41,420 nt of DNA. It comes from Bryobacterales bacterium (lineage in GTDB: Bacteria; Acidobacteriota; Terriglobia; Bryobacterales; UBA6623). A program made the translations under genes and the position numbers. This document shows, one piece after another, positions 17,562-25,842 of this stretch. The notes beneath the pieces are model-generated. The model ran no database searches. It had not been told where the DNA came from and saw nothing but the letters and a program-made list of their open reading frames with translations. Where the stretch lies: assembly GCA_022826925.1 (NCBI GenBank), contig JAJDTX010000075.1, positions 1 through 41,420 on the forward strand, written 5' to 3'. Positions within the stretch are counted from its first letter, which is position 1. Each line of letters begins with the position of its first letter.

Positions 17562-17583
17562 GGCGGCAGTCTCGACTGCCGCC
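17562..17583. terminator. Strong hairpin between convergent genes
   Basis: A perfect 9-bp GC-rich stem (GGCGGCAGT / ACTGCCGCC) with tetraloop CTCG is centred in the gap between the RodZ-like gene and the convergent TonB receptor. There is no T-tract on either side. It could act as a bidirectional terminator or as a barrier for 3' ends. Confidence 0.45.
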
Positions 17584-17655
17584 CGTCGGGCTTGCGCGGC
17601 CCACGATCCTGTAGCGCGGCCCAGATCGGTGGCCGACCCTCGAGCAGGCCTCACG

Positions 17656-20600
17656 CTAGAACGAGTACTTGAGCGAGAACTGGCCGATGCGTCCGGCACC
17701 CGCGCCGGTAATGCGCCCCAAGCGACGGTCTGTAGCGCTCCCTCTGCGGGGAGTGCCGAGGTTCGGATTGTTGGGCAGGTTGAAGAAGTCGACTCGGAAG
17801 TCGACGGAATGGCCCTCAGCGATCTGGAAGCGCTTGCGGAGCGATATGTCCAAGTTGATCAGGCCCGGTCCTTGCAAGTTATTGCGGCCAGAATTGCCGA
17901 AAGAACCCACAGCAGCCAGCGCAAACGCTTCCGGGTTGAACCATTGGGCGATTTTCTCGCCACGCGACCTGCCCGACGACAGGTGAGGATTGCCGACGAT
18001 CTGCGAGCGATCATGCCGGACGGCGGTCAGCGAGCGGTCTCTGCCTGCGTCCACATGGAACGGGCGGCCTTCTTGGAGCGTGAAGATGGACCCCAGCTCC
18101 CAGCCGCCGAGCACGTGCCGCAGCGCGGTGGCCCTTGGCCCTGGGATCTCGTAAAGGAACGAAGTGACCATGCGCTGTTGGATGTCGAAGTCGCCGCGCC
18201 CGCGTTCGGCGGCGCGATTGTTGGGATCCTGCAGGCCGTTCTGCGTCACCGTGGCGAAGGCCGAACTGGTCAGCACTTCGTCAATCGCCCGCCCATAGGT
18301 GTAGGCCACTTGGAACGTCAGGCCTCGGCTGAAACGCCGCTGCACTTGGACCTGCAGGCTGTTGTACACCGACGAGGCTCCGCTGTTGAGCTGGCCGATG
18401 CTCCCGAAGCCTTGGTGGATGCGCCTGGCGTCCGTGTTGCGGGCAGTCGCGCCTTCGCCGAAGACGGCCCTGTTCTGCTCGCGGTTGTACGTCAGGTTGC
18501 GCCCCACGTTGCCCACGTAGGCGACCTCCACCATCATGTTGTCCGAGACCTGTTGTTGGATGGTCAGGTTGTAGGTCTGCATGTATGGGTTGCGCAGCCC
18601 CGGAGCGAATCCTTTCGGGATCGTGATCGGGAAGACGAAGTTGGGATCGTTCGGATTGAATATGAACGGGAATGGATTGAAGTGCCCGAGGAACGGAGCC
18701 GACAGCGCGGCGGGCTGGTTGATGTCGACAGACGCGCCGAACGGTTGCAGTGCTTGCACGCCACCTGCCATCTCGGCCGTCAGCGGATCGTACGACACGC
18801 CGTAGCTGGTGCGCAGCGACGTCCTGCCATCACCGAACAGGTCCCACGCGACCCCGACGCGCGGCGCGATATTCATCAGCGCGTCTTTGTACGGGAAGTC
18901 TCCGTCCGAGAGCCAGATCAGGCCGGCCGGGGCGTCGCCGATGAACGAGGACTGCGTTCCCGGCACCAGCGCCGTCTGCTGGTTCTGCTGCTCTTCCCAG
19001 CGCGGGAAGAACTCATTCCGTACGCCAAGGGTCATCGTGACATTGCGGTGGACCTTGAAGCTGTCCTGGAAGAAGATCCCCGATTGGATGTAGCGGTGGT
19101 CGAACTCGATCGGCGAGGCTTGGCGGATGCGACGGGCCTTGCCGGTGACGAAGTCTGCCATAGGCAGGCCGGTGCGATTGCCGGTGAACTGCAACTCGCC
19201 GCCCGTGGCCCGGTTGTCGCGGTACAGGAACTGGTTTCGCTGGGTGTCCAGCCCCCACTTCATGTTGTGGTTGCCCTTGACCAGGCTCATGTTCCAAGAC
19301 AGGGCGTAGTTTTGGGACAGCCGCTGGCGGTGCCGTCCGGGACCGAGGCGGAAGCGGTTCGTGATCTGCACCAGCGGCCGGCTCTTGACCACGCCGCCGG
19401 CATGGTTGAAATGCGTCGCGCCGAAGTCGGCCAGGTCGTCGTCGAACGGGATGCTCTCTTGGTAGTTGAAGCGGGTGTAGGTCAAGCGGATCGTGTTCAC
19501 CAGCGTGGGCGTGATCAGGTGCGTGTCCTCCAGCGTGTAGGTCTGCATGCGGTTGAAGCGCGGGTTCGGGCCGTAGTTGATGAAGTCGGCGTTGCGCAGC
19601 GGGTCGGCGCCCTCGTTGTGGTCGTAGAACAGCCGGAAGTTAATCTTGTTGCGGTCGGTGATGTTGTGGTCGACGCGCGTCAGGTACTGGTTGTCGTCAC
19701 TGGGCTGGCTGACTTGGGTCACGAAGCTGCCATCGCCGCGGTGTTCCTCTGGAAACGGCACCCATCCGTCCAGCATGAACTGCGCCACCGGGTCTAGCAG
19801 GTTCGAGGGGACGATATTGTTCGGGAAGGGATCGCCCGTGTCGGCGTTCTTGATCGGGCTGGCCCCGGTAAAGATGCCAGCTCGCTCGTCGCGCGTGGCC
19901 GGAAAAGCCGTTCGTAGCCGGTCCTCGCGAATGCGCTGGCCTTGGTAGGTGAACTGGAAGAAGGACTTGTCCTTGATGACCGGGCCGCCTACGGTGCCGC
20001 CGAACTGGTTGAAGCGCAGCTTGGGCACGGTCCGCGAGAAGAAGTTGCGGGCATCGAGCGCGTCGTTGCGGAGGAAGTGCCACACGCTGCCGTGGAACTC
20101 ATTGGTGCCAGAGCGCGTGACCGCGCTGATCACGCTAAAGCCGCGGCCGTGCTCGGCCGTGACGCCTGTGGTAGAGACGCGGAACTCTTGGACCGCGTCG
20201 GGCGGGGGCAAGATCAGGCCTTGGCCGCGATGGAAGTAGCTCATCGAACCACCGTCCAGCAGGTAATTGACCGAGAAGTGGCGCCCGCCATTGATGTTCA
20301 TGTTCTGCTGGCCGAAGGATGGCCGGATGGTCGTGCTGACCCTCTGCACCCCAGGCACGAGCCGAACTAGGTCGAGCGGGTTGCGACCGTTGAGTGGCAG
20401 GTCCTTGATCCGGCGGTCGTCGACTGTCATGCCGATCTGCGTCGAGCGCGTATCGACCTGAGGCGCCTGACTCGTGATCGTCACGGTCTCGGTGACCTGT
20501 CCCAGCTCCAACACGAAGTCCACTCGCAAGCTCTGCAGCGCCGACAGGGCTATGCCCGGCCGTTCGACGGTCCGGAAGCCATCAGACTGCACGGACGCCA

Positions 20601-20817
20601 TGTAGCTGCCGACCTGCAGCTGTGTTGCGAGGTAGTCGCCGGTCGCGCCAGTCTCGACGGTCTTCACCTCGCCGGTGTTCTCGTTGAGAAAAGTGATTTG
20701 AACGCCCGGGACAGCAGCACCGGTTGGGTCCGTCACAGTGCCCGCGATCTCTCCGGCGGTGGACTGGCCGAAGGCAGTAGCTGCCGTCAGCAAGAGGGCG
20801 ATGAGTATGTTTCGCAT
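17656..20817 (-). CDS. TonB-dependent receptor, Oar-like
   Basis: A 1053-residue outer-membrane receptor. A clear signal peptide (MRNILIALLLTAATAFGQ) is followed by a carboxypeptidase-regulatory-like domain (GEIAGTVTDPTGAAVPGVQI to VTETVTITSQAPQV), a plug (DLPLNGRNPLDLVRLVPGVQ, NYLLDGGSM, SGTNEFHGSVW) and a barrel ending in GQFSLKYSF. ATG 20817 is chosen because GGGAGG lies 9 bases before it and the signal peptide begins there; the frame extends to 20856 without support. A well-formed promoter lies at 20884-20912. The gene is divergent from the enolase-family gene at 21106, which repeats the receptor/enolase arrangement seen at 13 kb. The ligand is unknown. Confidence 0.9.
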   Translation of the reverse strand: MRNILIALLLTAATAFGQSTAGEIAGTVTDPTGAAVPGVQITFLNENTGEVKTVETGATGDYLATQLQVGSYMASVQSDGFRTVERPGIALSALQSLRVDFVLELGQVTETVTITSQAPQVDTRSTQIGMTVDDRRIKDLPLNGRNPLDLVRLVPGVQRVSTTIRPSFGQQNMNINGGRHFSVNYLLDGGSMSYFHRGQGLILPPPDAVQEFRVSTTGVTAEHGRGFSVISAVTRSGTNEFHGSVWHFLRNDALDARNFFSRTVPKLRFNQFGGTVGGPVIKDKSFFQFTYQGQRIREDRLRTAFPATRDERAGIFTGASPIKNADTGDPFPNNIVPSNLLDPVAQFMLDGWVPFPEEHRGDGSFVTQVSQPSDDNQYLTRVDHNITDRNKINFRLFYDHNEGADPLRNADFINYGPNPRFNRMQTYTLEDTHLITPTLVNTIRLTYTRFNYQESIPFDDDLADFGATHFNHAGGVVKSRPLVQITNRFRLGPGRHRQRLSQNYALSWNMSLVKGNHNMKWGLDTQRNQFLYRDNRATGGELQFTGNRTGLPMADFVTGKARRIRQASPIEFDHRYIQSGIFFQDSFKVHRNVTMTLGVRNEFFPRWEEQQNQQTALVPGTQSSFIGDAPAGLIWLSDGDFPYKDALMNIAPRVGVAWDLFGDGRTSLRTSYGVSYDPLTAEMAGGVQALQPFGASVDINQPAALSAPFLGHFNPFPFIFNPNDPNFVFPITIPKGFAPGLRNPYMQTYNLTIQQQVSDNMMVEVAYVGNVGRNLTYNREQNRAVFGEGATARNTDARRIHQGFGSIGQLNSGASSVYNSLQVQVQRRFSRGLTFQVAYTYGRAIDEVLTSSAFATVTQNGLQDPNNRAAERGRGDFDIQQRMVTSFLYEIPGPRATALRHVLGGWELGSIFTLQEGRPFHVDAGRDRSLTAVRHDRSQIVGNPHLSSGRSRGEKIAQWFNPEAFALAAVGSFGNSGRNNLQGPGLINLDISLRKRFQIAEGHSVDFRVDFFNLPNNPNLGTPRRGSATDRRLGRITGAGAGRIGQFSLKYSF

Positions 20818-20883
20818 GGATTTGACCTCCCGGTCACCTGAACCTTTGCCCGGCAAGACCCGGCCGAGCGCGTCCCGCCGAAC

Positions 20884-20912
20884 ATTGTAGGCGCGATCGG
20901 TGCGCGGCTCAA
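20884..20912 (-). promoter_or_regulatory. Sigma-70-type promoter for the TonB receptor
   Basis: On the minus strand TTGAGC (20912-20907) and TACAAT (20889-20884) are separated by exactly 17 bases. The leader to ATG 20817 would be about 60 bases. Confidence 0.6.
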
Positions 20913-21105
20913 GCGGGTTTGTGTCGATTTCTTCGAGGATGTGCGGCCGTCAACCTTGGCGGCAGGTCATTTGTCACATAGCTAAAGCGCCGACCGAACC
21001 GGGACAGACAGGCGGAAGAGGTCCCGGCTTGCCGAACGCCGGCGCCGGCCGCAGTACAATCCTGATAGCGCCGGGGCAGCCTCTGTTCCTCGGCAAGCTA
21101 GCACC

Positions 21106-22326
21106 ATGTCATCGAATCGCCGCCGCTTCACGCAGTTGCTGACCGGAGCCGGGCTTGGATCTCTCGCCGCGACCTCCCTGCCCTCGGCCCCCACCGACAA
21201 GGGCTCGGTGATCCGCAAGGTCGACGTGTTTCCCGTCGGGATTCCGTTCCGCTCGGTCTTCAAGATCGGTGTCGGCACTGTCGGTGACACCGGCAAGCCC
21301 GGGCAATACGTCATGGTCCGGGCGGAGACCGAGGACGGGCATGTTGGCTGGGGCATGACCAACACGATCCCGGCATGGTCCTACGAGACCATCCAGGCGG
21401 TTGTGGGGACGCTCCGCCACCACTTGGCGCCGCTGGCGCTCGGACGCGGGCCGTTCGAGTGGAACGCGCTCAAGCAGCGCATGGACGCGACGATTCGGCC
21501 TGCCGTCAGCAACGGGGCCCCATTCGCCAAGAGCGCGCTTGAAATCGCGTTTCTGGACTTGGCTGGGCAAGTCGCGGGCGTGCCGCTGCATCGGCTCTTG
21601 GGCGGCAAGCTCCGTGACAGCGTCGAGCTCTGCTACGCCGTCAGCATCGACTCGCCGAGCGCCATGGCGGACGAGGTTTCCCGCTGGCCGGCCTGCAAGT
21701 GCTTCAAGGTCAAGGTCTCCGGCGACGCGGATGGAGACATTGAACGGTTGCGTGCTATCTTGCTGGCACGGCCAGACATCGACGTTTGGCTGGATGCCAA
21801 TCAATCCTACCAGCCGGTCCATTTGGAGAGGTTCCTCGCCGCGCTATCGGAATTCGACCAAGTTCGGTGCTTCGAGCAGCCGGTGCGCAGCGAGGACTGG
21901 ATGGGCCTGCGTCGGGCGCGGGAGAGGAGCCCGTTCCCGGTAGCGATCGACGAGGGCTGCTTTTCATCGTTCGATGTTGCAAGGGCCGCCGAGATGCGCG
22001 TCGCGGATCTGGTCGTCCTCAAGGTGTCCAAGAGCGGAGGGGTTACCAACTGTGCGAAGAGCGCAGTTGTCTCCGAGGCCCACGGCCTGGGGCTGCTCGG
22101 CAGCGGACTGACCGATGCCGGCGTCAGCCTGATGGCTTCGGTTCACCTGTACTCGACACTGGATCTGCTGCTGCCACCCGAATTGAACGGGCCGCAGTTC
22201 CTGGCGGACCTGTTTGCGGACGGCATCGAGATGAACGGTGTGCACGTGAAGGTGCCGGAAGGGCCGGGACTGGGCATCAGAGTGCCCGAGGAGCGTGTCC
22301 GCGAGAGCCTGCTCGAGATCGGCTAG
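21106..22326 (+). CDS. Tat-exported enolase-superfamily enzyme, muconate-lactonizing (MLE) type
   Basis: A 406-residue enolase-superfamily protein of the MLE subgroup. Seen: a KxK motif at K201/K203 (FKVKV), metal ligands D230 (DANQS), E257 (FEQP) and D282 (IDEG), and the opposite-face lysine in LKVSKSGG (K306/K309). This lysine pair distinguishes it from the two galactonate-dehydratase-like enzymes in the window and fits racemase, epimerase, cycloisomerase or dehydration chemistry. The start MSSNRRRFTQLLTGAGLGSL is a twin-arginine leader, so export is likely. A TACAAT element at 21055-21060 may be its -10 box, with a weak -35. It is divergent from the receptor at 20817. The substrate is unknown. 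Confidence 0.85.
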   Translation: MSSNRRRFTQLLTGAGLGSLAATSLPSAPTDKGSVIRKVDVFPVGIPFRSVFKIGVGTVGDTGKPGQYVMVRAETEDGHVGWGMTNTIPAWSYETIQAVVGTLRHHLAPLALGRGPFEWNALKQRMDATIRPAVSNGAPFAKSALEIAFLDLAGQVAGVPLHRLLGGKLRDSVELCYAVSIDSPSAMADEVSRWPACKCFKVKVSGDADGDIERLRAILLARPDIDVWLDANQSYQPVHLERFLAALSEFDQVRCFEQPVRSEDWMGLRRARERSPFPVAIDEGCFSSFDVARAAEMRVADLVVLKVSKSGGVTNCAKSAVVSEAHGLGLLGSGLTDAGVSLMASVHLYSTLDLLLPPELNGPQFLADLFADGIEMNGVHVKVPEGPGLGIRVPEERVRESLLEIG

Positions 22327-22372
22327 CCGGCGCTTGGACCGACCTCTCCGCCCGCGCTGCCCGCCCCAGCGC

Positions 22373-23029
22373 TCAGAGCTTGCGGATCAGCGTCAGTCCG
22401 TCGCCGACGTGGAGCATGACCGTTTCGATCCTTGGATCGCCAAGGATGTGGTCGTTGAACTCGCGGATTCCGATGGTCTCGGCGTCTTGGTTGGCCGCGT
22501 CCATCATCCAGTTGTGCCACATCACATTGTCAAAGGCGAGCAGCCCGTTGGTCCTGAGCTTGGGCAGCAGAGCCTCGAAGTAGTCGACATAGTGGTGCTT
22601 GTCGGCGTCAACGAACGCAAAGTCGACTGGCGGGTCGGCGGGGAGCGCGCGCAGGGTGTCCAAGGCGGGAGCGATGCGAAGCTCAATCCGATCAGAGAGA
22701 CCGCTCCGCCTCCAGTAGGGTGCTCCGATCGACGTCCACTCCTCGCTCACGTCGCAACACAGCAGCCTGCCGTCCGCTGGCAGCGCCGCTGCCATGCACG
22801 CAGCGCTGTAGCCGGTGAAGGTCCCCACTTCAACGACTTGCCTGGCACCGATGGCCGCCACCAAGATGCGCAGGAACAAGCCCTGTTCCTCCGAGATCAT
22901 CATTCCCGCGAGCGCGCCGACCTTTTCCTCAGTCTCTCGCCTCAACTCGCCAAGCAGTTGATCTTCCGCAGTCCGGTTGCGCAGCATGAACCGGTACAGG
23001 TCTTGCGTTAGTGACGTGATCTTCGCCAT
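22373..23029 (-). CDS. O-methyltransferase, caffeoyl-CoA/catechol type
   Basis: A 218-residue SAM-dependent O-methyltransferase of family 3, which methylates catechol-like hydroxyls using a divalent metal. Seen: the SAM motif VVEVGTFTGYSA at 65-76, D93 after strand 2, the metal-site residues D141 (FVDADKHHY), D167 and N168 (FDNVMW) and the closing HVGDGLTLIRK. Length and layout are complete for the family, and there is no signal peptide. It is convergent with the enolase-family gene (46-base gap). The substrate is not evident; small bacterial members act on catechols or polyketide- or flavonoid-like compounds. Confidence 0.87.
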   Translation of the reverse strand: MAKITSLTQDLYRFMLRNRTAEDQLLGELRRETEEKVGALAGMMISEEQGLFLRILVAAIGARQVVEVGTFTGYSAACMAAALPADGRLLCCDVSEEWTSIGAPYWRRSGLSDRIELRIAPALDTLRALPADPPVDFAFVDADKHHYVDYFEALLPKLRTNGLLAFDNVMWHNWMMDAANQDAETIGIREFNDHILGDPRIETVMLHVGDGLTLIRKL

Positions 23030-23677
23030 CCCTCGAGCGTAGCGAAGGTGACGGCACAGGGGTTGCCGCGGGCTGACCGACCGAGTGGCACACCCACGAC
23101 CCTGTGAACGGAGACCGAAAACCGACCGCCTTCAAGTTCTCGGGCCAGTCTGAACTAAACGGGGCTCTCTACTCGCCATCCTCCCGCCAAGGTCCGAAAC
23201 GCCGCTGCCTTCGTGCATCCCTTCCTGACCGTTGGAGGCTCCGGGAGCGTCCGGGGAATCGGTCTCGGGCGGGCCGTCAACAGTTCGCACATTGGTAGTC
23301 CTATGGCTAGACCCACCGAAAGTGGCTGTTCAAGTACCACATCGGCTGCGCTGGGCGCGTCGCACTAGCGCTCGGCAATCTCCGCAACCAACCCCGCCTG
23401 CTCCCGATTACGTGCCAGCCCGTCTTGGCAATTGGACCGGTCTCGCCACTAGCACCGGGCTGCTTCGTGGATGCCACGCAGACATCAAGTCGCCCTCCGA
23501 TGCCTGCGCCTATCCTGCCAGCTAAAGGGCCACCAACTCTCAGTCCGCGGCCTCACCCCCCGGAGTGAATCCGGCATCGCAGACCGCACCGTCTCGCCGT
23601 CCGAGAAATGGCGGCCAGACCCAGTCCTAGTCCTTGGACAGGCGTCCGCCGAACTCGCTACAATAGGGCTACGAGGG
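23030..23677. other. 648-base stretch without a recognised gene
   Basis: All frames here are short or of chance-like composition. I see no transposase remnant, tRNA or repeat. The right end carries the promoter for the DUF507 gene. Confidence 0.5.
23635..23664 (+). promoter_or_regulatory. Promoter of the DUF507 gene
   Basis: TGGACA (23635-23640) and TACAAT (23659-23664) are separated by 18 bases. The predicted transcript start near 23671 is only about 7 bases before ATG 23678, giving an almost leaderless mRNA. Confidence 0.5.
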
Positions 23678-24289
23678 ATGCTGATCCCGGCACCGTTCAT
23701 CACGTTTCTGGCCAAAGAGGTCGCCAAGCGCCTCGGTGCGCAGACGTGCGTGATCAAGTCCCAGCAGCGCGTCGCAAGGGATTTCGAGGATTTGGTCCTC
23801 GATGAGCTCAGCCTGGAGGACGAAATCAACGCCGAAGCGCGGGCTCTGCTGTCGCAGTATACCGAGTACATGCGACACCAGGACGTTTCTTACCACGACA
23901 TGTTCAGCCGTGTGAAGCGGAAGATCCTTGCCGAGCGCAAGGTCGTTTCGGCCGCCGCCGGCAGCCGCGGCTCGCGCGACATGAAGCTATCGCGCGACAA
24001 GGTTCTGGAGATCTCGCACAAGATGGCGGCTATGCTGCCGCGCATTCCCGGCACGCGCCTCAACAAGGGCTGGAACGAGACACGTCTGGAGATCCAGCGC
24101 CATCTCACCGACATTCTCACGCTGGAAGCTAGAAGCGACCAGCGTGCGAAGGAGAAGATCACCTCGCAGCAGCGTGAGATCCCCGAGGGTAGCGAGGAGT
24201 GGCAGACGCTGCACCGCAACTACTACGAGGACGAGCTCAAGAAGTACGGCGTGTACTTGCAGCGCGAAGCCCACGATCCGGCACCCTAG
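23678..24289 (+). CDS. DUF507-family protein with two tandem DUF507 units
   Basis: A 203-residue protein of unknown function. The first half (about 1-90: LAKEVAKRL, DEINAEARALLSQY, then MFSRVKRKILAERKVV) and the second half (from M102: MKLSRDKVLEISHKM, LTDILTLEARSDQRAKEKI, REIPEGSEEWQTLHRNYYED) each resemble a DUF507 domain of about 90 residues. It may thus be a fusion of two small DUF507 proteins that I believe often occur as neighbours. It is charged and helical, with no signal peptide. ATG 23678 is chosen from domain onset and the promoter position; the frame is open back to 23471. Aspartate kinase follows 78 bases later on the same strand. Confidence 0.75.
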   Translation: MLIPAPFITFLAKEVAKRLGAQTCVIKSQQRVARDFEDLVLDELSLEDEINAEARALLSQYTEYMRHQDVSYHDMFSRVKRKILAERKVVSAAAGSRGSRDMKLSRDKVLEISHKMAAMLPRIPGTRLNKGWNETRLEIQRHLTDILTLEARSDQRAKEKITSQQREIPEGSEEWQTLHRNYYEDELKKYGVYLQREAHDPAP

Positions 24290-24367
24290 CCTTCAGCGGG
24301 CTCTCGGCCGATCTAGGCCTTTCGAGTCCTCCTGTCAAGCGCGGGTCAACTAGCCACAGTGCCAGCG

Positions 24368-25795
24368 ATGTCCAATTCCCTGCTCGTGATGAAGTTCGGC
24401 GGGACGAGCGTCGGCTCGTCCGAAGCGATAGCGCGCGCTGTCGGCTTGGTGGCCGAGCAGGCGCGCGAACGCCCGCTTGCGGTCGTGGTCTCGGCCATGG
24501 CGCAGGTCACGAATCGATTGCTGGCCACGCTGGAAGCCGGCGAACGAGGCGATGCTGAAGCTGTCGAGTCCAACTTGGAGGCCCTGCGGCATACCCATCT
24601 GGCCGCCTGTGCGGAATTGTTGCCCGAGGACCGCGCCCAAGTTGTAGCCGCGCGGATTGAGGAGGTCCTCGATGGTTTCACGAGGGTCGCCCGCGGGATG
24701 CTGTTGCTGCGAGAGCGGCCGTCTCGGGCGGTCGATGAAGCTGCTCCCACCGGAGAGCGAATCGCGGCTCTGCTGGTCAGCGAAGTTCTAGCCTCCTTCG
24801 GCGTGACAGCCCGGCCCGTTTCAGGCACGGACTTGATCGTCACCGATGCAACGTTCGACGGGGCCAATCCGTTCATGGAGGAAACTGCTGCCAAGGCATC
24901 CGCCATGTTGCGGCCAATGCTGAACGAGGGGATTGTGCCGATCGTCACGGGCTATAGCGCGGCCACTCGTGAAGGCGTCCCGACAACTCTCGGCCGTGGG
25001 GGGTCCGATTTCTCGGCGTCCATCATCGCCGCCAGCTTGCGCGCGGCCGAGCTCTGGATCTGGACCGACGTAGACGGAATTCTCAGCTGCGATCCGGCGA
25101 TCGCCGACGATGCGCGGTTGCTGGCGGACGTCACCTACAACGAGGCCGCCGAGCTGTCCTATAACGGCGCGAAGGTGCTGCATCCGCGCACTCTAGCGCC
25201 GCTAGCGGAACTCGAGATCCCCGTTCACATCAAGAACAGCTTCCACCCGGAACGCCCCGGCACTCGCATATTCAACCACCGGGTGGAGCAACCCGGCGTG
25301 AGAGCGATCACGTCGCTGTCCGGCGTTGCCTTGATCTCCATCGAGGCCAGCGGACTTTCGCTTTCTGGCGCTCAGCTGATGGCGCGGGCCTTGGAATGTG
25401 CCGCCCATGCGAAGGTCGAGGTCCTTCTGATGACGCGCTCGAGCTTCCGCCAGAACTTCTGCATGCTGGTGCGATCCGAGGACGTGGCGGCCGTGCTCGA
25501 CCGTTTGCGCGAGGAGCTGGCCTTGGAATTGGCGCACGGCTACCTCCACCCCATCGAAGTCGACCACAGCGTCGGCCTGCTAGCGGCGGTGGGCGAGGGC
25601 ATGCGGGGCACTCCCGGCTTGGCGGGCCGGCTGTTCACCGCGATTTCACAACGGCACGTCAACATCATTGCCATCGCGCAGGGATCGAGTGAGTTGACGA
25701 TCGCTATCGTGGTGAACGAGCAGGACTTGCGGACGGCCGTGTCGGCGATTCACAGCGAGTGCCGGCTGGGTCGTGGGGTCAGCGCGACCCAGTGA
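24368..25795 (+). CDS. lysC: Aspartate kinase
   Basis: A 475-residue aspartokinase that phosphorylates aspartate as the first step to lysine, threonine, methionine and diaminopimelate. Seen: the N-terminal KFGGTSVGS motif (from K9), TGERIAALL, the GRGGSDFSA nucleotide-site motif near 209, WTDVDGIL, and LSYNGAKVLHPRTL. About 150 C-terminal residues (SLSGVALISIEASGLSLSGA, VGEGMRGTPGLAGRLF, HVNIIAIAQGSSELTI) form the paired ACT regulatory domains, so feedback control by an amino acid is expected. Length and layout match the monofunctional long-type enzyme (E. coli LysC-like). ATG 24368 is preferred; GTG 24359 adds three residues. No homoserine dehydrogenase is fused. Confidence 0.93.
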   Translation: MSNSLLVMKFGGTSVGSSEAIARAVGLVAEQARERPLAVVVSAMAQVTNRLLATLEAGERGDAEAVESNLEALRHTHLAACAELLPEDRAQVVAARIEEVLDGFTRVARGMLLLRERPSRAVDEAAPTGERIAALLVSEVLASFGVTARPVSGTDLIVTDATFDGANPFMEETAAKASAMLRPMLNEGIVPIVTGYSAATREGVPTTLGRGGSDFSASIIAASLRAAELWIWTDVDGILSCDPAIADDARLLADVTYNEAAELSYNGAKVLHPRTLAPLAELEIPVHIKNSFHPERPGTRIFNHRVEQPGVRAITSLSGVALISIEASGLSLSGAQLMARALECAAHAKVEVLLMTRSSFRQNFCMLVRSEDVAAVLDRLREELALELAHGYLHPIEVDHSVGLLAAVGEGMRGTPGLAGRLFTAISQRHVNIIAIAQGSSELTIAIVVNEQDLRTAVSAIHSECRLGRGVSATQ

Positions 25796-25842
25796 GCGGC
25801 TAGAGGGCGTTCGTAACGAAGGGTATTTGAACTGGTGGCTCC

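Noticed and set aside
17629..19797. 722-codon plus-strand frame opposite the TonB receptor
   Set aside because: It is the antisense shadow of a clear receptor gene; its translation is Val/Arg/Glu/His-rich without any domain, as expected from the third-position GC of the opposite strand.
23030..23677. Possible transposon or decayed gene in the 648-base gap
   Set aside because: No inverted ends, target duplication or transposase-like motif could be read on either strand.
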